Positions 1 to 8,163 of a stretch of DNA of 64,000 nt are shown here, piece after piece. The DNA comes from Gordonia polyisoprenivorans. GTDB taxonomy: Bacteria > Actinomycetota > Actinomycetes > Mycobacteriales > Mycobacteriaceae. Position numbers and translations under genes: made by a program. Position 1 is the stretch's first letter, and every line of letters starts with the position of its first letter. The stretch lies in assembly GCF_017654315.1 (NCBI RefSeq), contig NZ_CP072203.1:2790001-2854000 (forward strand), read 5' to 3'. Under the pieces are notes generated by a model. That model saw only the letters and a list, made by a program, of their open reading frames with translations, searched no databases and was not told the DNA's origin.

Positions 1-121
1 TTCCGGGTGAAACTATTCAACTACGTTCGTATTGGTTTCGCAGCCAATGCGCGTTACGAGCGTATGACGTTGTCTGAGTTCGCAGCTCAATCCGAGGCGG
101 GATGACGCCGATCGCGCTAGG

Positions 122-415
122 GTGGCTGACATGCCGACCTATGTGTTCCGGTGTGACCGGCGGTGCGCGATAGTCGAACGACACTATCCGATGACTGCGG
201 TCCCTGACGCGATCGCCTGTCCCGACTGCGGGGATGCGGCGACGCGGAGGGTGCGGGCACCTGCGCTCGGTGCCGGCGCGAGTATCGCCATGCGGCTGCA
301 GGACGCGACGCGCTCGAGCGCCGAGACGCCCGCAGTGGTCTCGTCCATCACCGAAGCACGCAGACGGACGCCGGTGAGTGCCAATCCGCTGCACCGTCGA
401 CTCCCGCGGCCTTGA
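122..415 (+). CDS. FmdB-family zinc ribbon protein
   Basis: This small protein of 97 residues has two cysteine pairs near its N-terminus, CDRRC at residues 11-15 and CPDC at 33-36, after the opening MPTYVFRC that is typical of FmdB-type zinc ribbons. The first pair has three residues between the cysteines instead of the usual two. FmdB-like proteins are small putative regulatory or metal-binding proteins whose role is poorly defined. The start could be GTG at 122 or ATG at 131; the family alignment favours 131. The Arg/Pro-rich tail after residue 60 is not conserved in character. It is followed on the same strand by the Sufu-domain gene. Confidence 0.6.
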   Translation: MADMPTYVFRCDRRCAIVERHYPMTAVPDAIACPDCGDAATRRVRAPALGAGASIAMRLQDATRSSAETPAVVSSITEARRRTPVSANPLHRRLPRP

Positions 416-443
416 CGGCGCCGCTGCGATTACCGTGGGGGTC

Positions 444-1019
444 GTGAGCGACTCCACCAGCGATGCCATCAACCGATACCTCGTCGACTCGCTCGGCGGG
501 ACGCCGCAGCGTGCGTCGGTGACCTTTCTCGGGGTTGAGCCGATCGATGTGGTGCGCGTTGTTCTCGGCACCGAGGTCGTTTACGTCACGGTCGGTTGTG
601 CGCGGCATCCGATGACCGATCCGTCCGACCTCAATCCGGACCCGGTGCGCGGCCCGCGGGCCGAACTGGTCGTTCGTATGCACGCCGGTACTGCGCTGCC
701 GGGCCTGCATCGACGGCTGGCGACACTGGCCGCGGCCCCGGCCGTCGAGGGCTTGGTGCTGGTGGCCGACGCGCTCCTCGATCTCGGCGAACCACTCTGG
801 GATGGTGCGCCTTTCACCGCAGTCATGGTCTCCGACGATGATCTCGGCACGCTGGGGTTACCGGCACCGATGGACCCGGTGCGGTTTCTGCGGGCGATCC
901 CGATCACCGCGAACGAAGCGGCGTGGCTGCGCCTCAAGGGTGTCGAAGCGTTGCGTGAGGCGTGGGCCGAGGCCGATACCGACCTCGCCGACCCGGCGCG
1001 GTCGGCGGCCACATTGTGA
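444..1019 (+). CDS. Suppressor-of-fused (Sufu) domain protein
   Basis: The product of about 191 residues reads as a bacterial Sufu-domain protein. It opens with SDSTSDAINRYLVDSLGG and has a middle block containing VYVTVGCARHPM and RAELVVRM, and a late block with PIT-NEAAWLRLKGVEAL, all typical of the family. Sufu-type proteins in bacteria are often linked to polymorphic toxin immunity, but this gene has no visible toxin partner. The frame is open further upstream to 378. I prefer GTG 444 because the conserved homology begins there and the longer form would overlap the preceding gene. No signal peptide or membrane segment is seen. Confidence 0.65.
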   Translation: MSDSTSDAINRYLVDSLGGTPQRASVTFLGVEPIDVVRVVLGTEVVYVTVGCARHPMTDPSDLNPDPVRGPRAELVVRMHAGTALPGLHRRLATLAAAPAVEGLVLVADALLDLGEPLWDGAPFTAVMVSDDDLGTLGLPAPMDPVRFLRAIPITANEAAWLRLKGVEALREAWAEADTDLADPARSAATL

Positions 1020-1343
1020 GGTGAATACCCCATCGGTTTGGGTGGAGTCACCGAGTTGTCCTCGGATCGCGTGGAGCCGCACAGTGCGGGTCTTGGCGGG
1101 CGGATCTGGTACGGCGGTGGTTCGCTGCGCTCGGCGCGGTGGGCTGGTCAAAGTGGCCTGAAACTCCTGGTGAGCAACATCAGTACAGCCGAAGACCACG
1201 ATGACTTTGCGTCAGCCCAGCGCCAGCAGATCGATCTGTTTCGCAGCCATCATCGGTCTGGTAAGGCGGCCACCGTGCCCAGCCACGTGATCCTGCCGAC
1301 CGATAACGCAACCGCCGAGCAACGCACGAAGTTCCAAGCCTAT
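1020..1343. other. Intergenic stretch, possible gene fragment
   Basis: No complete gene is supported here. A plus-strand frame is open across the second half and reads like protein (for example VPSHVILPTDNATAEQ). It ends at a TGA that is also the first three bases of an IS3-type terminal repeat at 1344. This is consistent with a coding fragment cut off by an insertion, but I cannot name the family. Confidence 0.3.
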
Positions 1344-1371
1344 TGAATCGCCCCGGGTTTGCTGGAGGCTC
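1344..1371 (+). repeat. Solitary IS3-family terminal inverted repeat
   Basis: The sequence begins TGAATCGCCCCGGGTTT and continues into GGAGGCTC. It matches, with few differences, the outer end of the IS3 element at 22940-22967 read on the opposite strand, and the 17-base remnant at 10995-11011. No transposase frame is attached to this end. Another, different IS3 element begins 107 bases further on, so this looks like the surviving end of an older element. Confidence 0.65.
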
Positions 1372-1504
1372 GGTTAGGGCGTGTCTCCTATATTGGGGAC
1401 GGAGTCGGCTGGGAGGTTGAGCGGGTACTGTGTTGGTGGTAGTGGCCACCGCGCCGACGTCTGGGTTGCGCGAGCATTGATCCACCCCGGCGTTTCCGGA
1501 GAGC

Positions 1505-2458
1505 TCAGGTTGTGAGTGCCTCCTCCGGATTGAGGGTGCGCATGCGATCGTAATGGAGTCGCTCGGCGTGGTCGGGGGTGAGGTCGTCGCAGTAGCTGTG
1601 TGGCCGTTCCCGGTTGTAGAACGCCACCCATTCGGCCGTGCCCAGTGACAGTTCGGTCGCGCCGTGAAATCGCGGCTGGTTGTCGACGAGTTCGTTCTTG
1701 TAGTCAGAGTTCACCGATTCCGCCAGCGCGTTGTCGTAGCTATCTCCGATGCTGCCAATAGAAGCCGCGATTCCCTCCTCGGCCAACCGCTGCCCAAACA
1801 CAATCGCCGTGTATTGCGATCCCGCGCCTGAATGGTGTATGAGATTCGTTAAATCAACTACACCGCAACGCTTTCGGCTGTCGATCGCCTTGTTGATAGC
1901 GTCAGTCACCAGGTTCACCGTCATTTCCGAGGCCACTTTCCAGCCGACAATCTTGCGGGCGAACACATCGATGACGAACGCCGTGTACGCCCACCCCGAC
2001 TCGGTGCGGCAGTACGTAAAATCGGCTACCCACAACCGATTTGGAGCCGCAGCATAGAACTGTCTGTCGACCAGATCTGCTGGCCGCGACGCTGCCGAGT
2101 CCGGGATGGTCGTCCGCACCCGCTTCTTCTTACTCGCGCCACGCCATCCCATCTCGCGCATCACTCGTTCAACAGTGCATCGGGAGACATCAATACCTCC
2201 GCTGCGCAACACTATCCACATCTTGCGTGAACCCAGAACCCGCATCAGCGGGCGCTTCTGACGCAAAGTGAAGATCGCATCGATGACCTGTGCGTCGGCG
2301 AGCATACGGGCGCTCGGACCGCGGTTGATGTGTTCGTAGTAGGTGGAAGGGGCGATGCTGATACCGTGCTCGCAGAGCACGGCGCACATCGAATCGACGC
2401 CCCAGACAAGGCCATCCGCACCCACCCGATGTCCCTGGTGAGCGCGGATGAACTTCAC
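1505..2458 (-). CDS. IS3-family transposase OrfB, catalytic Asp lost
   Basis: This is the integrase-core half of an IS3 transposase, 317 residues, with the HTH_21-like N-terminal part and an rve domain. The first catalytic residue is D146 in VADFTY and the last is E247 in DNALAESVN. The second should be the Asp of the HSDxGxQY motif, but residue 211 is Gly (codon GGC, bases 1826-1828, giving HHSGAGSQY). The spacing of 65 and 36 residues shows that this position is the expected one. The start is GTG at 2458, immediately after the orfA stop, and normal expression would be by programmed frameshifting from orfA. Because the DDE triad is incomplete, this copy is probably unable to transpose by itself. 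Confidence 0.85.
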   Translation of the reverse strand: MKFIRAHQGHRVGADGLVWGVDSMCAVLCEHGISIAPSTYYEHINRGPSARMLADAQVIDAIFTLRQKRPLMRVLGSRKMWIVLRSGGIDVSRCTVERVMREMGWRGASKKKRVRTTIPDSAASRPADLVDRQFYAAAPNRLWVADFTYCRTESGWAYTAFVIDVFARKIVGWKVASEMTVNLVTDAINKAIDSRKRCGVVDLTNLIHHSGAGSQYTAIVFGQRLAEEGIAASIGSIGDSYDNALAESVNSDYKNELVDNQPRFHGATELSLGTAEWVAFYNRERPHSYCDDLTPDHAERLHYDRMRTLNPEEALTT

Positions 2459-2460
2459 AA

Positions 2461-2784
2461 TTAGCGGTGTGGCCGGTCGATCTCGGCCGCGAAGAAAGCC
2501 GACGCCGCCTTCAAGATCCCGTTGGCCCGTTTGAGCTCGGCCACCTCGCGCTTGAGCCGTCGAATCTCCTCGCTGACAGCGTTCGCTGCACCACCGCCAG
2601 CGGCGGACGACGGCGCCTTACGCACCCACTGCCGAACTCTCTCCGCCGAGCCGACTCCCAACAAGTCCGCGGTCTTGCCCATCGCCGCCCACTCGGTGGA
2701 GCCCTGGGCCACCAACTGCTCGACCATGTCCACCGCGTCGCGCTTCAACTCCGCCGAATACCGCATCGATCCAGACGCTGCCAT
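2461..2784 (-). CDS. IS3-family transposase OrfA
   Basis: This is the small DNA-binding half of the IS3 transposase, about 107 residues. It has an N-terminal helix-turn-helix (YSAELKRDAVDMVEQL and then KTADLLGVGSAERVRQWVRK) followed by a leucine-zipper-like coiled coil (EEIRRLKREVAELKRANGIL) ending in the usual KAASAFFAAEIDRPHR. I prefer ATG 2784 because AGGGAGG lies a normal distance upstream; the frame is open to 2823. It is followed at once by orfB. It would bind the terminal repeats and supply the N-terminus of the OrfAB fusion. Confidence 0.85.
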   Translation of the reverse strand: MAASGSMRYSAELKRDAVDMVEQLVAQGSTEWAAMGKTADLLGVGSAERVRQWVRKAPSSAAGGGAANAVSEEIRRLKREVAELKRANGILKAASAFFAAEIDRPHR

Positions 2785-2835
2785 AGGTTTCATCCTCCCT
2801 TGAGACGAACCCTCCGGAAACACCGGGACGGATCA

Positions 2836-4150
2836 GACGACCACCACCCCCGGTCCTGGTGGCGGACCCAACATCAATGCCCACGGCGCCACCGACATCC
2901 CCGCACCCGGAACCACACCCATCGTCCCGGTACCCGGTGGCTCGACGCCCCCGCCGTCGGCTAGCAGCCCGTCGCCGAGCACCGCAGTGCCGGCACCGTC
3001 AACACCCGCGCCGTCGATTGCGCCGGCCGCGGTGCGCACCGTCCGTATTCCGACCGCGTTGGCCGGTCAGGACATTGTGCTGCAGCTGCCCGCTGATACC
3101 GCTGGGTCGGCGTTGCGGGTCTCGATGATGGGCCAGACCCAGATCATCGAGGTCACGCGCTACCAGGCAGGAGCACCCACCCGCTTCGAGTTCACCGCGA
3201 CCCTGCCGTTCGGGACCCGCTGGCATCGGCTGGGATCGGCGGACATGGCATTGGAAACGCTCACCGGGCAGCGGGTGGCGTTGCTCACCAACACGTTCGG
3301 CTACACCGGCACAGGCGACTCGGCTGGGTTCACCCTCACCAACTCAGGCACCACCCTGATCGGCACATTCACTCGTCCCGGCACCGCGTTGCCGACGATC
3401 GGTGACATCCTCGCCCCCGCCAAACACAGCGCCTGCTGCGGATCCGGGAACAGCGGTGGACCCACCGTCGACGACCACACGCTGAAGACAAAGACCACCG
3501 ATGCAGCGATCGCCCAATGCCGCATCATACCACTCGGGTTGAGCCCCTCCGAGATCCAATCCTTGAAGGAACAAATGTGGTCCGGCGACGACGGCATGGT
3601 CAAACAGAACCAGCTCGGTGCCTCCACCGACCAGATCGCCTCCCAAGGCTGCACCCGAGTCCTACCCACCCTGCGTGAGATCATGATCCGCAACTTCTCG
3701 AAACGGTTCTCCGACACCAAAACTGACTGCGAGGAAGGCGAGATCGGACCGCGCTGTGAAGGAGTCGTGGCAGTATGCACACCCCAGGGCAACGACTCCG
3801 GGGAGTACCGTGCGGAAGTGCTTCAGTACATCGTAGGGGCAAACGCGAACATCCCAGCCGGCGGCTACCTCACCCGCATCGGTAATCCCCGTGTTGGGAC
3901 CGGGGAGGCCAGGGCACGGGCCGCTGAACGTGCAGCCCACCCAGACCTCTATCCCAACGCCAGTATCGAGGCCGGCCACGTTCCGGACCTTACGTGGGCA
4001 GGAGCAACACAGTATCCGTTCATGCCCATGCATAAGTCAGTGAACGCCGCGATCGGCAACCAAGCCACGAAGTACCCCGTCGGCTACCGGGCACGCCTTT
4101 TCGTCAAAGGCGTGTGGGTAGGGAGTAACTGCATGCCAGCGGGCAACTAG
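2836..4150 (+). pseudogene. Secreted Pro-rich protein, 5' end lost at IS3
   Basis: The frame is open from the IS3 border to 4150 with no start codon before 2987, so the N-terminus and signal sequence are missing. The remaining protein starts with a Gly/Pro/Ser/Thr-rich linker (about 60 residues), then a conserved-looking globular region with several Cys residues. Its C-terminal part contains AGHVPDLTW and GNQATKYPVGYRARL. The linker resembles that of the exported protein at 10441-10974, including TPIV-V-PG, so the two are probably paralogues. A SUKH immunity-type gene begins 23 bases downstream, which suggests that the C-terminus could be a toxin domain. I do not recognise that domain, and the toxin idea is inference. 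Confidence 0.6.
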
Positions 4151-4173
4151 CCGAGCCGAAAAGCGAGGATATC

Positions 4174-4767
4174 GTGCGGACAATCTTGACAGACCTGATT
4201 CACACACAACTGGAGCTCCATCAGCGGCTCATAGATGCAGGGATCTACCTGCACGGGCCGTCGGCGCTGCACCCGCCAGCCACCCCGGGACAAATCGCAG
4301 CAGCGGAAGATCGGCTCGGTAGTGAATTATCTCCGCAACACCGCGAGTTGCTGATGATCACCAACGGCTGGTACGAACAGCACGGTTTCAATTCGATTCT
4401 GAGCACTGAGGAGCTCGGCGATCCGCGCATCCAGCCAGGCATGGACCTCCCCATCAGTTACCAACCAGACGAGCCCGGTACGTGGGCAGCGCGTATGTAC
4501 TACCGAAATGCGTGTTTCGACCTCTCAGAGCCCGCTGATACACAGGCCGAACTATCTCTTCCAGCAAACCTCGACGATTGGCGGCAGCTCTATCCAATAG
4601 CTGACGGTGCCGACAGCGGGGGACAGATCCTCGCCCACAGCAACGCCACCACGCATCCCGCGATCTACAGCACCTGCCGCAGGCCTCCCTACCAGCAGTT
4701 CGACGACCTCATCGGATATCTGAACTGGTGCATCGCAGACGATCAGGCAACACTCGAATCCTGTTAA
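4174..4767 (+). CDS. SMI1/KNR4 (SUKH) family protein, immunity-type
   Basis: This 197-residue protein has the SUKH pattern: an N-terminal helix, PPATPGQIAAAEDRLGSELSPQHRELLMITNGW (residues about 34-66), then a beta-rich core and a closing PPYQQFDDLIGYLNWC. The segment running from IAAAEDRLG to NGW is the hallmark of SMI1/KNR4 proteins. Bacterial members are commonly immunity proteins encoded directly after a polymorphic toxin gene. Here the start (GTG 4174) lies 23 bases after the stop of the truncated secreted protein, as expected for such a pair. No signal peptide is present, so it should act in the cytoplasm. If the toxin is inactivated by loss of its export end, this gene would be an orphan immunity gene. 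Confidence 0.75.
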   Translation: MRTILTDLIHTQLELHQRLIDAGIYLHGPSALHPPATPGQIAAAEDRLGSELSPQHRELLMITNGWYEQHGFNSILSTEELGDPRIQPGMDLPISYQPDEPGTWAARMYYRNACFDLSEPADTQAELSLPANLDDWRQLYPIADGADSGGQILAHSNATTHPAIYSTCRRPPYQQFDDLIGYLNWCIADDQATLESC

Positions 4768-4998
4768 GAAGACGAGCCGTAGATCATGAAACGAGCAGGG
4801 AGACATGTGAAGCGCCCGGTAGCATCGATTGTGTGTCGGGAGCCGGCAAGCATCGCCACGATGGCGACGAGAAGCCTTTGGAACGCCTGAAACGAAGGCC
4901 ATGGACCAAGCGGATCATCAATGCACTTTCCGTCCTGCCGTGGCCATGGCCATAGTTGCTATCCCGCCCCACGACTGACACTTTCGGAGGACCCATCC

Positions 4999-5385
4999 AT
5001 GCTCGACGGGTCTACTGATCCGCGACACGGCACGCTCGGCGGCTACAACAGGCACAAGTGCCGCTGTGAGCGTTGCCGGGCAGCCAAAGCCGCTGCCGAA
5101 ACCCGGCGCCGCCGGGCCATGACGATTGAGCAGCGGCGAGCGATCGACGCCCGCCGCACACCACGCGCACCCACCGACGCCAGCAAAGCCCGCACCAAGG
5201 ACTACATCGACCGCCGCCAGGTCGACACCCGCGCCAACGCGCGCGAACACCAACGCCCCTGGACCACCGAGGACATCGCCGTCGCCCTGCGCACCGACCT
5301 CACCGTGTGGGAAGCCGCGACACTACTCGGACGCACCGGCTCAGCAGTAGCCAACGCACGCCACCGATTCCGCCTACGCGAATAA
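4999..5385 (+). CDS. Small Cys-rich, phage-type hypothetical protein
   Basis: The product from ATG 4999 has 128 residues, with GGAGG at a good distance upstream; the frame is open to 4921. The N-terminus carries the pattern HGTLGGYNRHKCRCERCRAA, seen in many small actinobacterial and actinophage proteins. The two close cysteine pairs could bind zinc. A basic, Arg/Ala-rich linker leads to a C-terminal segment (WTTEDIAVALRTDLTVWEAATLLGRT-SAVANARHRFR) that looks like a homeodomain-type helix-turn-helix. A DNA-binding role is likely from this layout. No partner gene is obvious. Confidence 0.6.
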   Translation: MLDGSTDPRHGTLGGYNRHKCRCERCRAAKAAAETRRRRAMTIEQRRAIDARRTPRAPTDASKARTKDYIDRRQVDTRANAREHQRPWTTEDIAVALRTDLTVWEAATLLGRTGSAVANARHRFRLRE

Positions 5386-5419
5386 CACCCACCGCGTGCA
5401 TGTGTCAGACCAGTCAGTC

Positions 5420-5447
5420 CAGTGACGTTTCGTCACTGGTGACGAAA
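5420..5447. repeat. Two overlapping perfect palindromes
   Basis: CAGTGACG-TTT-CGTCACTG (5420-5438) shares its right arm with TTTCGTCAC-TG-GTGACGAAA (5428-5447). Both are perfect inverted repeats, so the site can form either of two hairpins or bind a dimer in two registers. It lies between the ends of two converging genes, which fits a shared terminator, although no T-run follows. An operator is the alternative. Confidence 0.6.
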
Positions 5448-5522
5448 CTCTTTGCGGCACAATATATTTCGCCGATAACAGAGACTACGTCAGGCAGCAG
5501 TGAATCTAATGGCGCTGATCGG

Positions 5523-6161
5523 TCATTTGACAGTCTCGTCGGTGAAGTACCCGCGCACGGTCCATTCGTCGCCGTCGATCTCGATTAGCCCGGCGGCGTT
5601 CGCGTCGTCGAGACTCAGTGCGTTGGCGGCTAGGCCGAGGACAAACGCGGGCTCGGTGCGCAGGACTGCAGCGAGGTCACGTTCGACGCGGGGGCCGACA
5701 TCGAAGCCGTGATCTGTCGCGTGGAGTTGAAGTAGTGGACCGCCGACGTCGAGGCCGACAGCTGGTCGCGGGCGGATCGGGACTCGCGACTCGAGGAGCG
5801 CGGGGACGGCCAGGGTGAGCCACTCGAGGCGGAAGGTGTCACCGTCGGGGCCGCGGAGCATGAGTGGGGTGGACCAGCGAATCAGGCTCGCGATCGGCTG
5901 ACGTAGCTCGGCACCCCACGGGGTCAGTGCGTATTCGACGGCGCTGCCTTCACCGGCGAGTCGCCGTTCGATGACGCCCGCGGTCTCGAGGTCTCGGAGC
6001 CGGTCGGCGAGCAGGTTGGTGGCGATGCCAGGGAGCCCCTGGATTAGGTCGCGGTACCGGGCCGGAGCGATGAGCAGCTCACGGACGATGAGCAGGTTCC
6101 ATCGGTCACCCACGACTTCGAGAGAACGAGCAAGCCCGCAGTACTGGCCATAAGTTCTCAT
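5523..6161 (-). CDS. HxlR-family winged-helix regulator
   Basis: The 212-residue protein opens with RTYGQYCGLARSLEVVGDRWNLLIVRELL and continues with RYRDLIQGLPGIATNLLADRLRDLE, the classic HxlR winged-helix domain (residues about 1-100). The Cys near position 8 is common in redox-sensing members. The C-terminal half resembles the SCP2-like ligand domain of longer HxlR proteins. I place the start at ATG 6161, behind GGAGGAG, although the frame is open to 6296. It is divergent from the PGRS-like gene at 6382, so it may control that gene, itself, or both; no clear operator was found. Confidence 0.85.
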   Translation of the reverse strand: MRTYGQYCGLARSLEVVGDRWNLLIVRELLIAPARYRDLIQGLPGIATNLLADRLRDLETAGVIERRLAGEGSAVEYALTPWGAELRQPIASLIRWSTPLMLRGPDGDTFRLEWLTLAVPALLESRVPIRPRPAVGLDVGGPLLQLHATDHGFDVGPRVERDLAAVLRTEPAFVLGLAANALSLDDANAAGLIEIDGDEWTVRGYFTDETVK

Positions 6162-6381
6162 CACATCTCCTCCGTGCTTTACGTTCTCAAGTGTAGATGA
6201 GATCGTCAAGCGCATCACTCGGCGAGGGGACCGACAGAGAGAGGTGGCGGAATCCGAGGCGCAGGTGGTCGCTTGTCCCATTTTCGATGTAGTCAAACTT
6301 TATTGGAAGAGATATTGTTCCTGTTCAGCAGCGCGGGTGTCGTCGATGCCTTGCGACGTTTCGACGGGTAGAGGTGTGGCG

Positions 6382-8163
6382 ATGAGGGTGTCTGGGGTTG
6401 TGGTGTCGGGTGGGGTGGCGGTGCTGGCGGCGCCGTTGCTGTGTGTGGGCGGAGTCGCTGCGCACGCGACGGTGCCGGGTCAGGTGTGGTGGTCGCAGCA
6501 GGTCGCTGGGCAGGCACTGTCGGCCGACGGCGGGGGGCCGGTGGCATGGCGGGGTGGGCAGGTGCGCATCGTTGATTCTGCGCGGTTGATCGCCGCGGTG
6601 ACCGCTCGGGCGGGCGACCCGACCACTGGTGGCGGGGCGGATGTGTTCGCAGCACGTCTAGCAACCGCTGCGGCACACCTGACCTCTCCACCATCCGTAT
6701 CGATAGGGTGGCGGCGATCGTCGGGCACTGCGGGCATCAGTGCGGGCCGCACTATCGACGCCCCTTTGGGGGTTCACCGCGCCACGACAGACCCCGGGTA
6801 CAGCACCACGGGCGGGCCGACAGCACGGTCGCCGCGACCCGCGTGGGCGGGTTCGAACGGGCCTGTGGTGGAGTTTGTGCCGCCGTCAGCAACCTCGGTG
6901 CCCGCGGCGGTCGTGTCCGGCCGCGATGGTTCGGTGCGGGTGCAGGTGTTGTTCACCGTGACCCGCGATCCGGTGACCGGGCTGCAGGTGTTGGGGCCCA
7001 ACGGAATCCTGTGGATCGGTGATGGTGCCGAGGGCACCGCGGACAACCCCGACGGCGGCAACGGTGGCCTGTTGTGGGGCAACGGAGGCGACGGTTACGG
7101 CGGGGGTGATGGCGGCAACGGCGGCCTGGTGGGCTCTGGCGGTCGCGGCGGTGACGGCGTGACCGGCGTCCACGGTGGCACCGGCGGGGCCGGTGGCCGG
7201 GGTGGTTGGCTGTTCGGCCACGGCGGGACAGGTGGCACAGGAGCCGACGCCGACGGGATCGTCTACTTCACCGGAGGCGCCGGCGGTACCGGCGGCAGCG
7301 CGGGATTGTTCGGCGCCGGCGGACCCGGCGGGGCAGGAGGGGCAGGCGCCCTCGGCGCCGACGGTGCCGCCCCCGGCGGCTCGAGCACCGTCGACCCCAC
7401 CCTCAACGGCGCCGACGGTGGGCCGTCTGGCTCGGACTGGACTGCCTTTGGCGGCGACAACGGTTCCGACAGCACCACCCCCGGAATCACCGGCGGGACC
7501 GGTGGCGACGGCGGCGACGGATATTACGTCGGCGGCAACGGCGGCAACGGGGGAACAGGAGGATCAGGAGCCGCTGGCGGCAACGGCGGCAACGGCGGCA
7601 ACGGCCAAATAGTCGGTGGTAACGGCGGAAACGGCGGTAACGGCGGCGTCGGCGGACATGGCGGCAACGGCGGCAACGCCGGTGTTGGCAGCACAGGCGG
7701 TTGGGGCGGCAACGGCGGCAACGGCGGCCGGGGCTTCTCCGGCACCGCCGGCGGTGCCGGTGGTGCCGGCGGGCAGGGCGGCTCCGGCGGCCTGATCATC
7801 GGTCACGGCGGCCAGGGCGGCGCCGGCGGAGCCGGAGGCACGGGCGGTACGGGTGGGCAAGGCGGCAACGGCGGCAACGCCGGCGACGGGAGCATGCAGA
7901 CACCAGACGGGTTCTCAGGTCTCGGCGGCCAGGGCGGCGACGGCGGCGACGGTGGCGCCGGCGGAACACCCGGCACCGGCGGACCGGGCGGACTCTTCGG
8001 CGCCGACGGCAGCAGCGGCGACCCCGGACACGGCGGCAACGGCGGGCGAGGCGGCAACGGCGGCAACGGCTTCGCCGGCGGCATCGCACCAAGTGGTGCA
8101 GATGGAGCTGACGGCACCGACGGCAACTCCTCACCAGAACCCGACTCACCACACCTCAACTGA
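6382..8163 (+). CDS. PGRS-like glycine-rich exported protein
   Basis: The product is about 593 residues from ATG 6382. It starts with a hydrophobic signal-like segment (RVSGVVVSGGVAVLAAPLLCVGGVAAHA) and a unique region of about 190 residues. From about residue 212 it is dominated by GGNGGNGG, GGAGG and GGTGG repeats interrupted by short non-repeat inserts. The repeat class is that of the mycobacterial PE_PGRS proteins, but there is no PE domain: the N-terminus has a signal sequence and no Pro-Glu helical hairpin. Before the repeats, NGILWIGDGAEGTADNPDGGNGG resembles the PGRS entry motif. It is probably a surface or envelope protein. The frame is open back to 6244; ATG 6382 best fits the signal peptide. 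Confidence 0.75.
   Translation: MRVSGVVVSGGVAVLAAPLLCVGGVAAHATVPGQVWWSQQVAGQALSADGGGPVAWRGGQVRIVDSARLIAAVTARAGDPTTGGGADVFAARLATAAAHLTSPPSVSIGWRRSSGTAGISAGRTIDAPLGVHRATTDPGYSTTGGPTARSPRPAWAGSNGPVVEFVPPSATSVPAAVVSGRDGSVRVQVLFTVTRDPVTGLQVLGPNGILWIGDGAEGTADNPDGGNGGLLWGNGGDGYGGGDGGNGGLVGSGGRGGDGVTGVHGGTGGAGGRGGWLFGHGGTGGTGADADGIVYFTGGAGGTGGSAGLFGAGGPGGAGGAGALGADGAAPGGSSTVDPTLNGADGGPSGSDWTAFGGDNGSDSTTPGITGGTGGDGGDGYYVGGNGGNGGTGGSGAAGGNGGNGGNGQIVGGNGGNGGNGGVGGHGGNGGNAGVGSTGGWGGNGGNGGRGFSGTAGGAGGAGGQGGSGGLIIGHGGQGGAGGAGGTGGTGGQGGNGGNAGDGSMQTPDGFSGLGGQGGDGGDGGAGGTPGTGGPGGLFGADGSSGDPGHGGNGGRGGNGGNGFAGGIAPSGADGADGTDGNSSPEPDSPHLN

Larger units (their letters stand above)
1478..2835 (-). mobile_element. 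IS3-family insertion sequence, 1358 bp
   Basis: The outer ends are imperfect inverted repeats. The left end starts TGATCCACCCCGGCGTTTCC. The right end, read on the minus strand, starts TGATCCGTCCCGGTGTTTCC. Between them lie orfA and orfB on the minus strand in the usual IS3 order. The flanking triplets (CAT on the left, GAC on the right) do not form a direct repeat, so the element may sit at a rearrangement junction and not at a clean insertion. The right end abuts the open, start-less reading frame of a secreted protein gene. Confidence 0.85.

Noticed and set aside
1478..2835. Target-site duplication for the first IS3 element
   Set aside because: The flanking triplets are CAT and GAC. Neither 3 nor 4 bases match, so no duplication is reported.
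7018..8140. Possible CRISPR array in the repeated GGCGGCAACGGC region
   Set aside because: The repeats are short, in frame and of variable spacing, and they encode Gly-Asn-Gly. There are no regular spacers and no cas genes.
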